A stretch of DNA of 64,000 nt from Peribacillus loiseleuriae (GTDB taxonomy: Bacteria > Bacillota > Bacilli > Bacillales > DSM-1321). The stretch covers positions 2,119,357-2,183,356 of the forward strand of contig NZ_LFZW01000001.1 of NCBI RefSeq assembly GCF_001183985.1, in the 5' to 3' direction. Positions 22,818 to 31,887 of this stretch are shown here, one piece after another. A program made the translations under genes and the position numbers. The notes under the pieces were generated by a model. It was given only the letters and a program-made list of their open reading frames with translations. It did no database searches and was not told the origin of the DNA. How positions within the stretch are numbered: position 1 is the first letter of the stretch; each line of letters starts with the position of its first letter.

Positions 22818-25124
22818 ATGAAAAAAATTCTATCAATCATGTTAATTGCTGCAATTTTAACAGGCGTTCTTACGGGATGTACGAACGAAAAAATTAGTAC
22901 AGGTAAAGAGGTTCAGCCACAAATTGATAATTTAGACTTTAACTTTAGTGTGGATCCGGAGACACTTACGTTTGAGGTGGAATCCAATGGAATTACTGAA
23001 AGGGTATCGGAACCATTGGGGAAAATGAAAGTTTCAAATTTAAAAGACAGTGGAGATAACATAAGCTGGACCTATTTAGAACAGGAAATTGAGGTTGATA
23101 TCAAAAAAAAAGATAAGTATGTAGATGTAAACATAAAATCCAGCAAAGATGAAGACAACATATTTACATGGCCAAAAGTGAAAGGTGATGGATATATGCT
23201 CCCATTAAATCAAGGGAAGTATATTCCAAGCAATGATTCTATTTGGAAAGATTACTTAAGGGAAGAAAAAATGAAGGTAATTGAGGCTTTATCTATGCAG
23301 TTTTTTGCAGTTGACAAAAGTGAATATTCGCTAGTATATATAATTAAAAATCCTTATAATAGTGAAATTGTTTATAATACAGAAAATGATATTGAGTTTA
23401 CTTTTAATCATGAGTTTCCAGAGATTAATGAAGAGAAGGAATATGGTTTTAGAATATATTTAACGGAAAAAAATCCAGTAGATGTTGCAAAGACCTATAA
23501 AAATTATTTGATTGAACAAGGGGACTTCAAAAGCTTGGCGGATAAGGCTAAAGAAAATAGTAATATTGAAAAGCTTTATGGTGCACCTCATGCTTATTTT
23601 TGGGACAGAACTGTGATTTCAGAAGAAAATATAAAATGGGCAAAACTGAGAGACAGTTTTCCTGAAAAACTGAAATTATGGATTCAGGGGTTATTAACTA
23701 CTAATGTTGAGGATGGATCAGAGCTTTCATCGGCCTTTGAAGATTTAAATAGCTTAGATTATGTAGACAAATACACTAAGAATAGAATAATAAAAGGCTT
23801 AAGTGCCGTAATGCAACTAAAAGAATTCTATAATCCGGAAGTATTTACTGAAACAGATAAAGAAACTCAGAGGCTGTTAAACACGGGAATAGAAAATTTA
23901 AATCCCGTTGAATTAATTGACCTAAATAAGAGATTATTAAAAAGCATACTTGGCGATGTAGTTGACCCAATAAAGAAGTGGGCAGATGCTAATACTGTAG
24001 ATGTGATAAAGGACATGAAGGATTCAGGGTTAGAAAATATGTGGATCGGCTTGGATGATTGGCAGGAAGGATTCATTAAACCAGAGTTAGTAAAAGAAGC
24101 AGAAGACTTCGGCTATCTATTTGGTACCTATGATTCATATCATTCAATCCATGAACCAGGTAAAGAGAAGTGGGATACTGCTAAGTTTAAGGATGCTTCA
24201 CTTTACGAGAATGCAACTGTAACCAATAAAGATGGAAAAAAGATTGAAGGATTCCAAGGTGCAGGTAGAAAGTTGAATCCGACGCTTGCAATGCCTAGTG
24301 TAAAAGAAAGAGTAACTTCAATTTTAAATACTGGCATAGCATTTAACTCATGGTTTTTAGACACAGATGGCACTGGAGAAATCTTTGATGACTATTCGCC
24401 AGAACATATTACTACTGAAAAGGAAGATATCCAGGCTAGGATTAAGAGAATGGAGTATCTGCAAAAAGAATGGGGTATGGTAGTTGGAACTGAAGGTGGA
24501 AATGATTTTGCTAACAAATCTATTGCCTTTGCACATGGAATAGAAACGCCATCATTTTCTTGGATGGATGAGGATATGGCAAAAAACAAAGAAAGTGAGT
24601 ATTATGTAGGGAAATACTATTCGAGTAATGGTGGAGTTCCCGAACTGTTTTCTAAACAAATACCACTAAAGGATAAGTACAAGAAGTTATTTTTGGATTC
24701 AAACTACACGATCCCATTGTATAAGTTGGTTTACAACGATTCAGTGATCACAACTCATTGGTGGGGATGGGGAACCTTAAAATTTAAAGATGAAATATCA
24801 AATAGAATGTTGTATGAGATACTTTATAATGTACCTCCTTTATATCATATAGATAAACACGAGTGGGAAAAACATAAAGAAACAATTGTAAGGTATTCAA
24901 AGGTATGGTCAAATTTTAGCAAAAAAGCAATAACAGAAGAAATGACAGATTTTAAAATTATATCAGATGATAGACTCGTTCAAATGACTGAATATGGTGA
25001 AGCATTAAGTGTAGTAGCAAATTTTTCAGAAGATGAATTTAACTATCAAGGCGAGACAATACCAGGAAAATCAGTGTTAATTATTGATGGAAATAGTAAT
25101 ACTATCTATTCACCGGAAAAGTAA
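22818..25124 (+). CDS. Large lipoprotein, probable glycoside hydrolase-like TIM barrel
   Basis: This 768-residue exported protein has a lipoprotein signal (MKKILSIMLIAAILTGVLTGC, lipidated Cys21). A beta-rich N-terminal domain (about 30-230) is followed by an alpha/beta region whose segments look like barrel strands with acidic loops: GLENMWIGLDDWQEGF, YLFGTYDSYHSIH, FNSWFLDTDGTGEIFDDYSPEH, WGMVVGTEGGNDFANKSIAFAHGIE, then THWWGWGTLKF, and a small beta domain at the end. This layout recalls GH101-type and related glycoside hydrolases, with candidate catalytic Asp/Glu in the LDTDG and GTEGG loops. Family call is tentative. ATG at 22818 suits the GGAGG spacing; an in-frame GTG at 22809 does not. 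Confidence 0.6.
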   Translation: MKKILSIMLIAAILTGVLTGCTNEKISTGKEVQPQIDNLDFNFSVDPETLTFEVESNGITERVSEPLGKMKVSNLKDSGDNISWTYLEQEIEVDIKKKDKYVDVNIKSSKDEDNIFTWPKVKGDGYMLPLNQGKYIPSNDSIWKDYLREEKMKVIEALSMQFFAVDKSEYSLVYIIKNPYNSEIVYNTENDIEFTFNHEFPEINEEKEYGFRIYLTEKNPVDVAKTYKNYLIEQGDFKSLADKAKENSNIEKLYGAPHAYFWDRTVISEENIKWAKLRDSFPEKLKLWIQGLLTTNVEDGSELSSAFEDLNSLDYVDKYTKNRIIKGLSAVMQLKEFYNPEVFTETDKETQRLLNTGIENLNPVELIDLNKRLLKSILGDVVDPIKKWADANTVDVIKDMKDSGLENMWIGLDDWQEGFIKPELVKEAEDFGYLFGTYDSYHSIHEPGKEKWDTAKFKDASLYENATVTNKDGKKIEGFQGAGRKLNPTLAMPSVKERVTSILNTGIAFNSWFLDTDGTGEIFDDYSPEHITTEKEDIQARIKRMEYLQKEWGMVVGTEGGNDFANKSIAFAHGIETPSFSWMDEDMAKNKESEYYVGKYYSSNGGVPELFSKQIPLKDKYKKLFLDSNYTIPLYKLVYNDSVITTHWWGWGTLKFKDEISNRMLYEILYNVPPLYHIDKHEWEKHKETIVRYSKVWSNFSKKAITEEMTDFKIISDDRLVQMTEYGEALSVVANFSEDEFNYQGETIPGKSVLIIDGNSNTIYSPEK

Positions 25125-25416
25125 GCGTGAAGTTCGCCATATTTTAACTGCTAATTTTCCTTGAGACAATCTTCCGAGAGGCTAAATCTGAACGCTAAGG
25201 AAGAGTTTAAAAGAAGACATAGAAGTAGCTAATCCATTGTGGGATACATTGAAAAAAGGATTAGAAAAGTAATAATTACGTATGCGGCAGTTAGCGTATA
25301 AATATTAGAAAAAAGGTGAAGTCTACGTTTAAGGATTTCACCTTTTACCCCTTTATTTTCAAGAGAAGTTAATGTGTAAATAGTTATTTGTATAACAGAT
25401 AAGGAGTTTGTATAAA
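25125..25416. other. Intergenic stretch with a gene-end remnant
   Basis: Around 25215-25270 one frame reads KEDIEVANPLWDTLKKGLEK and stops, resembling the tail of a protein, but I cannot identify it. The remainder holds the terminator and the response regulator ribosome binding site. Confidence 0.3.
25309..25347 (+). terminator. Terminator before the two-component genes
   Basis: AAAAGGTGAA.TC / GA.TTCACCTTTT arms with a T-tail isolate the upstream region from the response regulator. Confidence 0.75.
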
Positions 25417-26064
25417 GTGAACATACTAATTGCTGATGATGAAAAACATATGACTACTATCTTAAAAATCTATTTTGAGAAAGAAGGTTTTAATGTAAGT
25501 GTCGCTTCTGAAGGGGAAGAAGCACTTGAAATCTTTTATTCGAAAAAAATCGATCTTGCAGTTTTGGATTGGATGATGCCTAAATTAAGTGGTATTGACG
25601 TATGCCGTGAAATAAAGAAAGTAAGCTTAACTAAAGTGGTCATGTTAACTGCAAAGTCGTCCAATGATGATGAATTTGTTGCACTAGATATTGGTGCAGA
25701 TGAATATATTCGTAAGCCGTTTGATCCACGTATATTGATCTTAAGAGTGAAAAAAATGCTCGGAACAGAAAAATTGGTTAAAATAAGAAATTTGAAAATA
25801 AATTTACAAAGCAAAAAAGTATATAAAGATGAAGAAGACTTAGTACTCTCTAAGAAAGAATATGACTTGTTGGAGCTTCTATACAATAAAAAGGGGCAAA
25901 TCCTATCTAGAAATTCTTTGTTATCAATGGTTTGGGGCTTGGACTATCTCGGTGAGGAACGAACAGTCGATACGCATATTAATAGGCTACGCGACAAGAT
26001 TGGGGCTAACCATGTCATAACCCATAGAGGAATGGGGTATAGCTTTAATGATAAAGATGAATAA
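25417..26064 (+). CDS. OmpR/PhoB-type response regulator
   Basis: This 215-residue protein has a receiver domain (acidic D7/D8, phosphoacceptor D51 in LAVLDWMMPKLSG, switch Thr in VVMLTAKSS, K100 in EYIRKPFDP) and a C-terminal winged helix (LVLSKKEYDLLELLYNKKGQILSRNSLLSMVWG, RTVDTHINRLRDKIG). GTG at 25417 is preferred: AAGGAG lies ten bases before it and would be too close to TTG at 25408. It overlaps the kinase gene by 17 bases, so the pair is translated as a unit. No dedicated target gene is obvious; the lipoprotein upstream is separated by a terminator. Confidence 0.93.
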   Translation: MNILIADDEKHMTTILKIYFEKEGFNVSVASEGEEALEIFYSKKIDLAVLDWMMPKLSGIDVCREIKKVSLTKVVMLTAKSSNDDEFVALDIGADEYIRKPFDPRILILRVKKMLGTEKLVKIRNLKINLQSKKVYKDEEDLVLSKKEYDLLELLYNKKGQILSRNSLLSMVWGLDYLGEERTVDTHINRLRDKIGANHVITHRGMGYSFNDKDE

Positions 26065-27442
26065 AATTAGTGAAAAATTGTTAATGATGGTGAGTATAAT
26101 TATGCTCATCGTTTTCGGCGTTTCGTTTTTATTGAACAATTACTTTTCCTCCGATTATTATCTGTATAAAATGAAAAATAAAGTTAACACCATCTATGAA
26201 GAAATCGATGATTTAACGATCCAACAACTAAGAGATGTAGAACAAAATATAGAAAATGTTAATAATGTTACGATTATTATTATTGAAAATAGCGATAGTA
26301 TTGACGAAATTAATGATAATGTCCAATTTGCATTGTTTAAAGATAAAATTGTTTTAAATAAATTTTGGATTACAGAGGAGACGCTGAAAAAAGTAAATGA
26401 AGGAAAAACAGTAAGGCTTTTATTTAATCAAGGAAAACTGAAGTCGAGTCTTCTAACCGTGCTATATGAGCAAGAGCATCATTTAGTGTTATTAGGAACA
26501 GTGGTCGTTCATAATACAGATGCTTTAAAAATAGTGAACCAATTCTATTTATACTCCATTCTATTTGGAATTATAATCAGTTTATTACTAGTAGCTTTCT
26601 TCTCAAAGAAAATAATTACTCCTTTAGAGATACTAAAAAATGTAGCGAAAGATATTTCAAATTTAAATTTTAAACAGGTGGAAATAACCACAGGTGATGA
26701 GATTGAAGAATTATCACATAGTATCAATGAAATGAGCGATCGTTTGAAAAGTGTTCATTCAGAGTTAGAAAAGAAAAATCAAAGTTTAAATACATTAATT
26801 TCAAGCATCTCTCATGAAGTAAAAACACCGTTGTCATTAATACAAGCGTATACAGTCGGTATAAAAGATGGTCTTGATGATGGATCGTATACAGATATCA
26901 TTTTAGAACAAGTAAATTACACTTCAGAAATGGTTGATTATTTAATTAAACTATCTAAAGTACACGAACTAGAAGTGAAAAAAGAGCCATTTGAATTAAA
27001 AAATCTTCTTCAAAAAATCATTGCGCAATATAATATTTCATTGAAAAACAAGAATGTACACGTAGTGCAAAATATTGATTCAATACAAAATTCAATAATC
27101 AATGAAGATAGTAGTCAAATTGAAATCGTAATGAATAATCTAATAAGTAATGCTATTAAATATGGTGAAGAACACTATTTTGAAATTAAGCTAACATGTG
27201 AAGATAAGAACAAAATTAAGTTTACTATTTGTAATAAAACAACACGTTTGCAACAAGAGTATCTCCCATATATTTGGGATGCGTTCTATGTAGTAGAAGA
27301 ATCGAGGAACAAAGAGGTGTCGGGGACAGGGCTAGGTTTGTCCATTGTTGCCAGCATCTTAGCAAAAAATGAATTACAGTATGAAGTTATGTTAGTGGAC
27401 TCGGATATTAGTTTTAATATTTGGTTTGATTTAGTAGAATGA
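26048..27442 (+). CDS. Membrane sensor histidine kinase
   Basis: This 464-residue kinase partners the preceding response regulator. Two membrane helices (about 10-33 and 165-186) bracket an extracellular sensor of about 130 residues. HAMP (about 187-240), a HisKA domain with H256 in LISSISHEVKTPLSLI, and an HATPase domain with the N box (NNLISNAIKYGEE) and G2 box (VSGTGLGLSIVASILAKNE) follow; the F/G1 region is short. Two ATG codons three codons apart could start it; coupling to the regulator stop favours the first. The signal is unknown. Confidence 0.93.
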   Translation: MIKMNKISEKLLMMVSIIMLIVFGVSFLLNNYFSSDYYLYKMKNKVNTIYEEIDDLTIQQLRDVEQNIENVNNVTIIIIENSDSIDEINDNVQFALFKDKIVLNKFWITEETLKKVNEGKTVRLLFNQGKLKSSLLTVLYEQEHHLVLLGTVVVHNTDALKIVNQFYLYSILFGIIISLLLVAFFSKKIITPLEILKNVAKDISNLNFKQVEITTGDEIEELSHSINEMSDRLKSVHSELEKKNQSLNTLISSISHEVKTPLSLIQAYTVGIKDGLDDGSYTDIILEQVNYTSEMVDYLIKLSKVHELEVKKEPFELKNLLQKIIAQYNISLKNKNVHVVQNIDSIQNSIINEDSSQIEIVMNNLISNAIKYGEEHYFEIKLTCEDKNKIKFTICNKTTRLQQEYLPYIWDAFYVVEESRNKEVSGTGLGLSIVASILAKNELQYEVMLVDSDISFNIWFDLVE

Positions 27443-27488
27443 TAAAAACTCCAAGGTATCATTGAATGTTCCTTAATTCGAGGATAAA

Positions 27489-27537
27489 AATAAGAAAAAG
27501 AACGAGCATCGATATGGTGCTCGTTCTTTTTCTTATT
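27489..27537 (+). terminator. Strong terminator of the two-component operon
   Basis: Arms AATAAGAAAAAGAACGAGC and GCTCGTTCTTTTTCTTATT are long and nearly perfect. Confidence 0.9.
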
Positions 27538-27659
27538 AAGTATCTTCTTAGTATGGTGAAATCGATTTTAAAATTCGGCTATCATAAACAGTACACAATA
27601 CTGTAACAAAGCTCCTTTATAATAACTGATATATATTTGAAAGGAGCATTTGAATACTA

Positions 27660-28493
27660 ATGAAGAGTTTTAAAATGCTAGTAAAAATAGTTTTATTATT
27701 CATGATATTAATTTTCTTACTAATAGGATACGCTTTTAAAATTGAGCCAGCGATGACTGTAATTCATTCTTATGATTTAAATGAAGTCAAGGGTGAATCA
27801 GTCAAAGTAGTCCAAATATCGGATATTCAAGTAAGTGAATCTTATACGATAGAAGAACTAAATAGTTTGGTAGAAAAGGTTAATAAATTATCTCCTAATA
27901 TTATTGTTTTTACAGGAGATTTATTTGAAAATTTTTCTGCGTTTCAACCCACAAAGGAAGTAACTGGAAGTTTATCAAAGCTAAAAGCTACGTTCGGGAA
28001 ATATGCAATCTGGGGAAACCGTGATTACGGTGGTGGAGCTGTTAGAATATATGAAGATGTATTAACAAATTCAGGCTTTACATTATTAAAAAATAACGGT
28101 GTGAATGTAACTGTATCAAATGGAAAGAAGCTCTTTATGGGAGGGGTGGATGATGCTTTGTTTGGAAATCCTGATATAGAGCGCATGTTGATGAAAAAGG
28201 AGAACGATTGTGATTACGAAATTGTGCTCATGCATGAGCCTGATATGGCAGACCTTTTAAAAGATACTTCTGTTGATTTTCTTTTAGCTGGACATAGTCA
28301 CGGAGGACAGGTTCAGCTTCCTTTTATTAAAACCGTGTCTACTGCTTTGGCTGAAAAATATAACCATGGATTTTATACTATTAATAAAAGTAACGGAATG
28401 CAGCTTTACGTAAATACAGGAATTGGAACATCTAGAATTCCTGTTCGTTTTATGGTTCCGCCTGAAATCTCAGTTTTCAATATTAATTTGTAA
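27660..28493 (+). CDS. Membrane-anchored metallophosphoesterase (YaeI/YkuE-like)
   Basis: This 277-residue calcineurin-like phosphoesterase has an uncleaved N-terminal membrane helix (LVKIVLLFMILIFLLIGYAF). The dinuclear metal motifs follow in order: QISDIQVS (the family HTDxH box with glutamine-valine replacing the usual histidine), FTGDLFEN, WGNRDYG (GN-H/R-D), EIVLMHEPD and LLAGHSHGGQVQLPF. Close relatives hydrolyse phosphodiesters or lipid phosphates at the membrane surface. The weak first motif is worth noting. It has ATG start and its own terminator. Confidence 0.88.
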   Translation: MKSFKMLVKIVLLFMILIFLLIGYAFKIEPAMTVIHSYDLNEVKGESVKVVQISDIQVSESYTIEELNSLVEKVNKLSPNIIVFTGDLFENFSAFQPTKEVTGSLSKLKATFGKYAIWGNRDYGGGAVRIYEDVLTNSGFTLLKNNGVNVTVSNGKKLFMGGVDDALFGNPDIERMLMKKENDCDYEIVLMHEPDMADLLKDTSVDFLLAGHSHGGQVQLPFIKTVSTALAEKYNHGFYTINKSNGMQLYVNTGIGTSRIPVRFMVPPEISVFNINL

Positions 28494-28506
28494 ATTTATA
28501 ATTGTT

Positions 28507-28548
28507 AAAAAAAGAAGCTGACGAGAATTTTCTCGACAGCTTTTTTTG
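28507..28548 (+). terminator. Terminator of the metallophosphoesterase gene
   Basis: AAGCTGACGAGAA / TTCTCGACAGCTT arms with seven T residues. Confidence 0.88.
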
Positions 28549-28559
28549 TGTTCCCAGAA

Positions 28560-28790
28560 TGGAGGTAATCTATAGGGTAAAAGTCTTGAACTGCGAAGAC
28601 AGATATAGTGGCTAGCCATGTACAAAGGTGTCATTGGTGACGGGGAATCTGCAGAAAGCAGGCGGCAATTCTCCGGTCTGAGGATTACGAACTTCATAGA
28701 AGAATAATTTGAATTGAACGGCACTATACGGATCCTTATTTAAGGTGGTGTGAGGGAACGGGAGTTAGTCGCTCTCACCTACTCGATTTT
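28560..28790 (+). mobile_element. Group II intron relic of class C type
   Basis: Blocks CTATAGGGTAAAAGTC..GAACTGCGAAG, GGGGAATCTGCAGAAAGCAG, GGTCTGAGGATTACGAACTTCATA and GGTGGTGTGAGGG..CTCTCACCTACTCGAT follow the order of the Oceanobacillus iheyensis class IIC intron (domain I core, EBS region, domains V-VI). Domain V is degenerate and domains II-IV with the RT are missing. It sits immediately after the terminator at 28507-28548, the usual place for class C introns. It is clearly a different lineage from the 684-nt introns. Confidence 0.65.
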
Positions 28791-28926
28791 TAGTAGTTGT
28801 TTATGTCTGAATTCATCCAATTAGCAAGGAGCGATGCTGTTTTTATAATAAACCAACAGAAATAATTTTTTGTTATATTGTTGTGACATTGGATTGTTAC
28901 TATGTAAATGAAAGGAGGAGGATACG

Positions 28927-29412
28927 ATGGTTTTTTCAAGTCTTTTGTTCATTTATTTGTTTCTACCCATCAACATAATACTTTATTACTCAGTGAAAAA
29001 TAGAAAGTTTAAAAACATCATTCTGTTAATAACCTCATTATGTTTTTATGCTTGGGGTGAGCCGGTATGGATTGTCATATTACTTATTAGTAGTTGCATT
29101 GATTATTGTCATGGATTGTATATTGAAAGATTTCATGGGACGAGAAAGCATATCATGATTAAGATATTTCTTAGGAAAATAGATCGTCATGAAGCCTATT
29201 CTCCAGAAGCAGTAGTACGTGTGATTTCCCATTGGAAAAACAGTATGATACGTCCTCAAGATGTTATGCCCGAACCTCAAGAATTGGGTGAATTGGAAAA
29301 AGTATATCGCCTTTATGAAGAGTGGAAAGAAGAAAATTATTATGATTTCGATGATCTTATAAATGAGACATACCAGTGTATTCGAATATCTTTTCTGTTA
29401 CAGGATCTTTAA
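28927..29412 (+). pseudogene. Chimera: MBOAT acyltransferase N-terminus fused to a UvrD-type helicase piece
   Basis: The first 70 codons (MVFSSLLFIYLFLPINIILYY, then NIILLITSLCFYAWGEPVWI) are the N-terminus of an AlgI/DltB-like membrane-bound O-acyltransferase. After about 29146 the frame becomes YSPEAVVRVISHWKNSMIRPQDVMP.. ..VYRLYEEWKEENYYDFDDLI, the 1B/2A-side region of UvrD/PcrA-family helicases, and ends in unrelated sequence. A later part of such a helicase lies at 43885-44271 on the same strand. Start and ribosome binding site (AAAGGAGGAG) belong to the lost acyltransferase. Confidence 0.75.
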
Positions 29413-29473
29413 TAGGTTCCAACCAAGCATACGGTGCAAATACACTTCCTCTAATTTTAACGATGTTAGCCAT
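29380..29473 (-). pseudogene. 5' fragment of an unidentified gene divergent from the MarR regulator
   Basis: With a GGAGGG ribosome binding site, a minus-strand frame starts MANIVKIRGSVFAPYAWLEP and runs about 30 codons before it meets helicase debris. It shares the intergenic region, with two operator-like repeats, with the marR-type gene, so it was probably the regulator's target. I do not recognise the protein. Confidence 0.45.
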
Positions 29474-29538
29474 GAGAACCCTCCATAATGTATGAATTTT
29501 GTTTCGGTGAATCCTATTTCTATTATAATTGAATTATG

Positions 29539-29602
29539 GTCAATTTGATTGACTACATTGCGTATAGTACAATGAATTTTAAATGAAGTCAACCTGATTG
29601 AC
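29539..29602 (+). promoter_or_regulatory. Two GTCAA-N5-TTGAC operators for the MarR-type regulator
   Basis: GTCAATTTGATTGAC (29539-29553) and GTCAACCTGATTGAC (29588-29602) are two 15-bp inverted repeats, 49 bp apart centre to centre. They lie in the divergent region upstream of the MarR-type gene; the second ends just before its ribosome binding site. MarR proteins typically bind such palindromes and repress themselves. Confidence 0.65.
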
Positions 29603-29624
29603 TTTATTTAAGGAGGTTTTATGT

Positions 29625-30098
29625 ATGAATCATGAAGTATTTAGTGAATTGGATCTTACATCACTTTTATCATTATCCTTTAGAACATCAATTAATGAAT
29701 TACATGACAGATTGAGTGAATTGGGATTTGGAGATATTAGACCTGCACATGGTTTTATGTTTAAATGCATCACTCCCAAAGGAGCAACAGGTATAGAACT
29801 AGCCGAATATTTAGGAATTACAAAGCAAGCTGTGAGTAAAATGGTGGATTATCTTGAGAACTGTGGCTATGTAATGCGCAAAGCTCATCCCACTGATAAG
29901 AGAGGGAAAATTATTGTTTTGACCGAACGAGGTTGGTTAGTAGCGAAAGCAAAAGAAAAGATACTAACTGAGATTGAGCAACGTTGGATTGAAAACATAG
30001 GTGCTGAACGCCTGCAAATGCTAAAAGAAGATTTATCAAAATTAGTTTATAAAGAAAATGAAGGTAAATTATCATTGAGGTCAAGACCTGTCTGGTAA
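29625..30098 (+). CDS. MarR family transcriptional regulator
   Basis: This 157-residue winged-helix dimer matches MarR: helices TSLLSLSFRTSINELHDRLSELGFGDIRPAHGFMF, the recognition part GIELAEYLGITKQAVSKMVDYLENCGYV, and the wing RKAHPTDKRGKIIVLTERGWLVAKAKEK. ATG at 29625 is chosen because AAGGAGG lies eight bases before it; the longer frame from TTG at 29598 would run through operator and ribosome binding site. The divergent target gene has been truncated, so the regulator may now be an orphan. Confidence 0.92.
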   Translation: MNHEVFSELDLTSLLSLSFRTSINELHDRLSELGFGDIRPAHGFMFKCITPKGATGIELAEYLGITKQAVSKMVDYLENCGYVMRKAHPTDKRGKIIVLTERGWLVAKAKEKILTEIEQRWIENIGAERLQMLKEDLSKLVYKENEGKLSLRSRPVW

Positions 30099-30187
30099 AA
30101 ATAGAGTTTATAAAGGAGATTTTGAAGCGTGTTTAAATTCGTACTAACCAGTGCAGCATTCTTGTAATTAAAGATTATTTTGGAGAG

Positions 30188-30433
30188 GTGTACCTATCTA
30201 ATTTTTGTAAGTTTGTAGAGGTTAAGACTAAACCTGACCAAGCATACAGATATGAAATAACTTATCAATTCGTAACCTATGAAAGAGCGATAATGCCTCC
30301 ATATCACCTGTTCACTTTGAAGGTCGAGAACAAGTCTCTTACAGACTGGATTATAAAGGATGTAAAGGTAAGTAAATTAGCCGAGAATGAAGATTACACA
30401 AAGATATGTAGAAAACCAATTATTATACGGTGA
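30188..30433 (+). CDS. Hypothetical protein, possibly a truncated gene
   Basis: The frame encodes 81 residues with a plausible beta-rich pattern (YRYEITYQFVTYERAI, PPYHLFTLKVENKSLTDWIIKDVKVSKL). The only start, GTG, has its GGAG too close, and no signal peptide is seen. It may be the C-terminal part of a secreted protein whose beginning was lost. A degenerate palindrome follows at 30461-30486. Family unknown. Confidence 0.35.
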   Translation: MYLSNFCKFVEVKTKPDQAYRYEITYQFVTYERAIMPPYHLFTLKVENKSLTDWIIKDVKVSKLAENEDYTKICRKPIIIR

Positions 30434-30558
30434 ATAGAAAAAGTGATATGTGAAGAAATGTACTTAAGCTACGGGTGCGTTAGCCCCATAAAAAGGCTGC
30501 CAAATGACGGCCTTTTTCGAATGTATGATTCTACCTAATATCATACATTCAAAAAAAA

Positions 30559-30596
30559 ACCTTATTCAACTAAAGGGGCAGTTTACTTTAAGAAGG
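30559..30596 (+). repeat. Dispersed palindrome
   Basis: CCTTATTCAACTAAAGGGGC followed by AGTTTACTTTAAGAAGG; arms are slightly decayed. It precedes the small lipoprotein gene at 30656. Confidence 0.7.
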
Positions 30597-30655
30597 AAAT
30601 AGAATAACCTATATTGAATATTGCCAGCATGCACCAACTCTGGGGGGGAAGAACA

Positions 30656-30976
30656 ATGAAGAAGATTTTGAGTTCATTGATTATCTTTTTCTTTTTGGTA
30701 ATTACAGCTTGCGGAGGACCCTCTTCATCAACGACATCGTATTTGCAAGTAGTTGAAAAAGGCTATTCAAAAGATTACAAAGAAGCATGGATAATAGCAT
30801 TTAACCCATTCAATATAACAAAGCAAGAGAAAGTAAAGATAATGGTTGAAGAACCAATGGTCTGGAATCTAATTGAAGTTAATAAAACGTATTTTACCAG
30901 TTATTCTAAGGATGGAGATAATCCTTGGATATTAAGTCAAATAGGACATCTTGATGACGATGATACTTTGAGATGA
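30656..30976 (+). CDS. Small lipoprotein of unknown function
   Basis: This 106-residue protein has a typical lipoprotein signal peptide (MKKILSSLIIFFFLVITAC, lipidated Cys19) and a soluble part with VEKGYSKDYKEAWIIAFNPFNITKQEKVKIMVEEPMVWNLIEVN, a likely beta-sandwich. The start follows GGGGGGGAAG; a longer frame to 30614 has no ribosome binding site and would hide the signal. It ends in an acidic DDDDT tail. I do not recognise the family. Confidence 0.65.
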   Translation: MKKILSSLIIFFFLVITACGGPSSSTTSYLQVVEKGYSKDYKEAWIIAFNPFNITKQEKVKIMVEEPMVWNLIEVNKTYFTSYSKDGDNPWILSQIGHLDDDDTLR

Positions 30977-31018
30977 CTAAGAAAATTTAGTTAGGTTTAT
31001 TGAACTAACGGGTAGCTT

Positions 31019-31702
31019 GTGCGGCCGAGCCTAGGTCGTATCATATAGCGGGTGGGATTCCCGTCGAGAAAGAACTAGCCATTCACTCGTAGCGAGTCTT
31101 GGAGGGCTAATGGTAACATTAGCCTTTAAGCGTAGACAGTTAGGTGGCGGGCCGAAAGCCAAATGGTTGAAGGGATTGAGCTCCATAATGTTAGTAAATC
31201 GAGAGGGCTGATGCCTTAAGCACAGCAGAAAGCTACATTTTATCCATCGTTAAAGGCAAGAAGGATAGAACCTCTCTGGAGTCAGAGACCTTGGCACGTC
31301 ACACATTGATATGATACGGCAACTCGGGAGACCCTACCGGTCTTTTCTTCTTATAGAAGAGTATGGTGTACAAGCGATAATAAGCAAGGAAGCCAAATGC
31401 CGTTGTAGGGAGTCGGATAGCAGCGTAGTACCAATGAAGTTGGGTAATGCCGATGGAGGAAAGGCTGCTACCAAGTTATCACCCTTACTAGGGGCACATT
31501 TACTACACGCAGAGGTAGGGATAATAAATGGACACAAAACTATTAAGGATAGCAGAATTAGCAAAATCTGAGCGAAAGAGATTAGCTATATTTTGTGAAT
31601 GGTGACTAGGAGGAGCCGTGTGCGTAAATAGCGCAAGCACGGTTCTGTGAGGGGGGAGGAACACAATCTACCGCAAGGTAGAGAGGTTCCCTTCTACTCG
31701 AC
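31019..31702 (+). mobile_element. ORF-less group II intron, copy 4
   Basis: The 684-nt intron lies between GAACTAACGGGTAGCTT and TACTTGAAGATC. IBS2 CTAAC is perfect, while IBS1 is TAGCTT instead of GTGCTT, so only four of six EBS1 pairs form. This is the least perfect target of the five and shows tolerance at the distal IBS1 positions. The ribozyme sequence itself is unchanged. Confidence 0.92.
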
Positions 31703-31740
31703 TACTTGAAGATCAATGAGTTGCATAGGTGTTCTTTTTT

Positions 31741-31775
31741 CTTATTGAACTAACGAAGCAGAATAGTTGAATAAA
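31741..31775 (+). repeat. Dispersed palindrome just after intron copy 4
   Basis: CTTATTGAACTAA..CGAAGCAG..AATAGTTGAATAAAG; uninterrupted although an intron lies 40 bp away in another copy. Confidence 0.7.
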
Positions 31776-31887
31776 GCTGTGTATAACTAAATGAGCCCAA
31801 TTAATAAACTATCAAATATTGGCTTTAATTTTTAGCAGGAAAAGTGTACTCTAGAATATAAAATACTTAAAAGGAGGGGGGAGTAAT

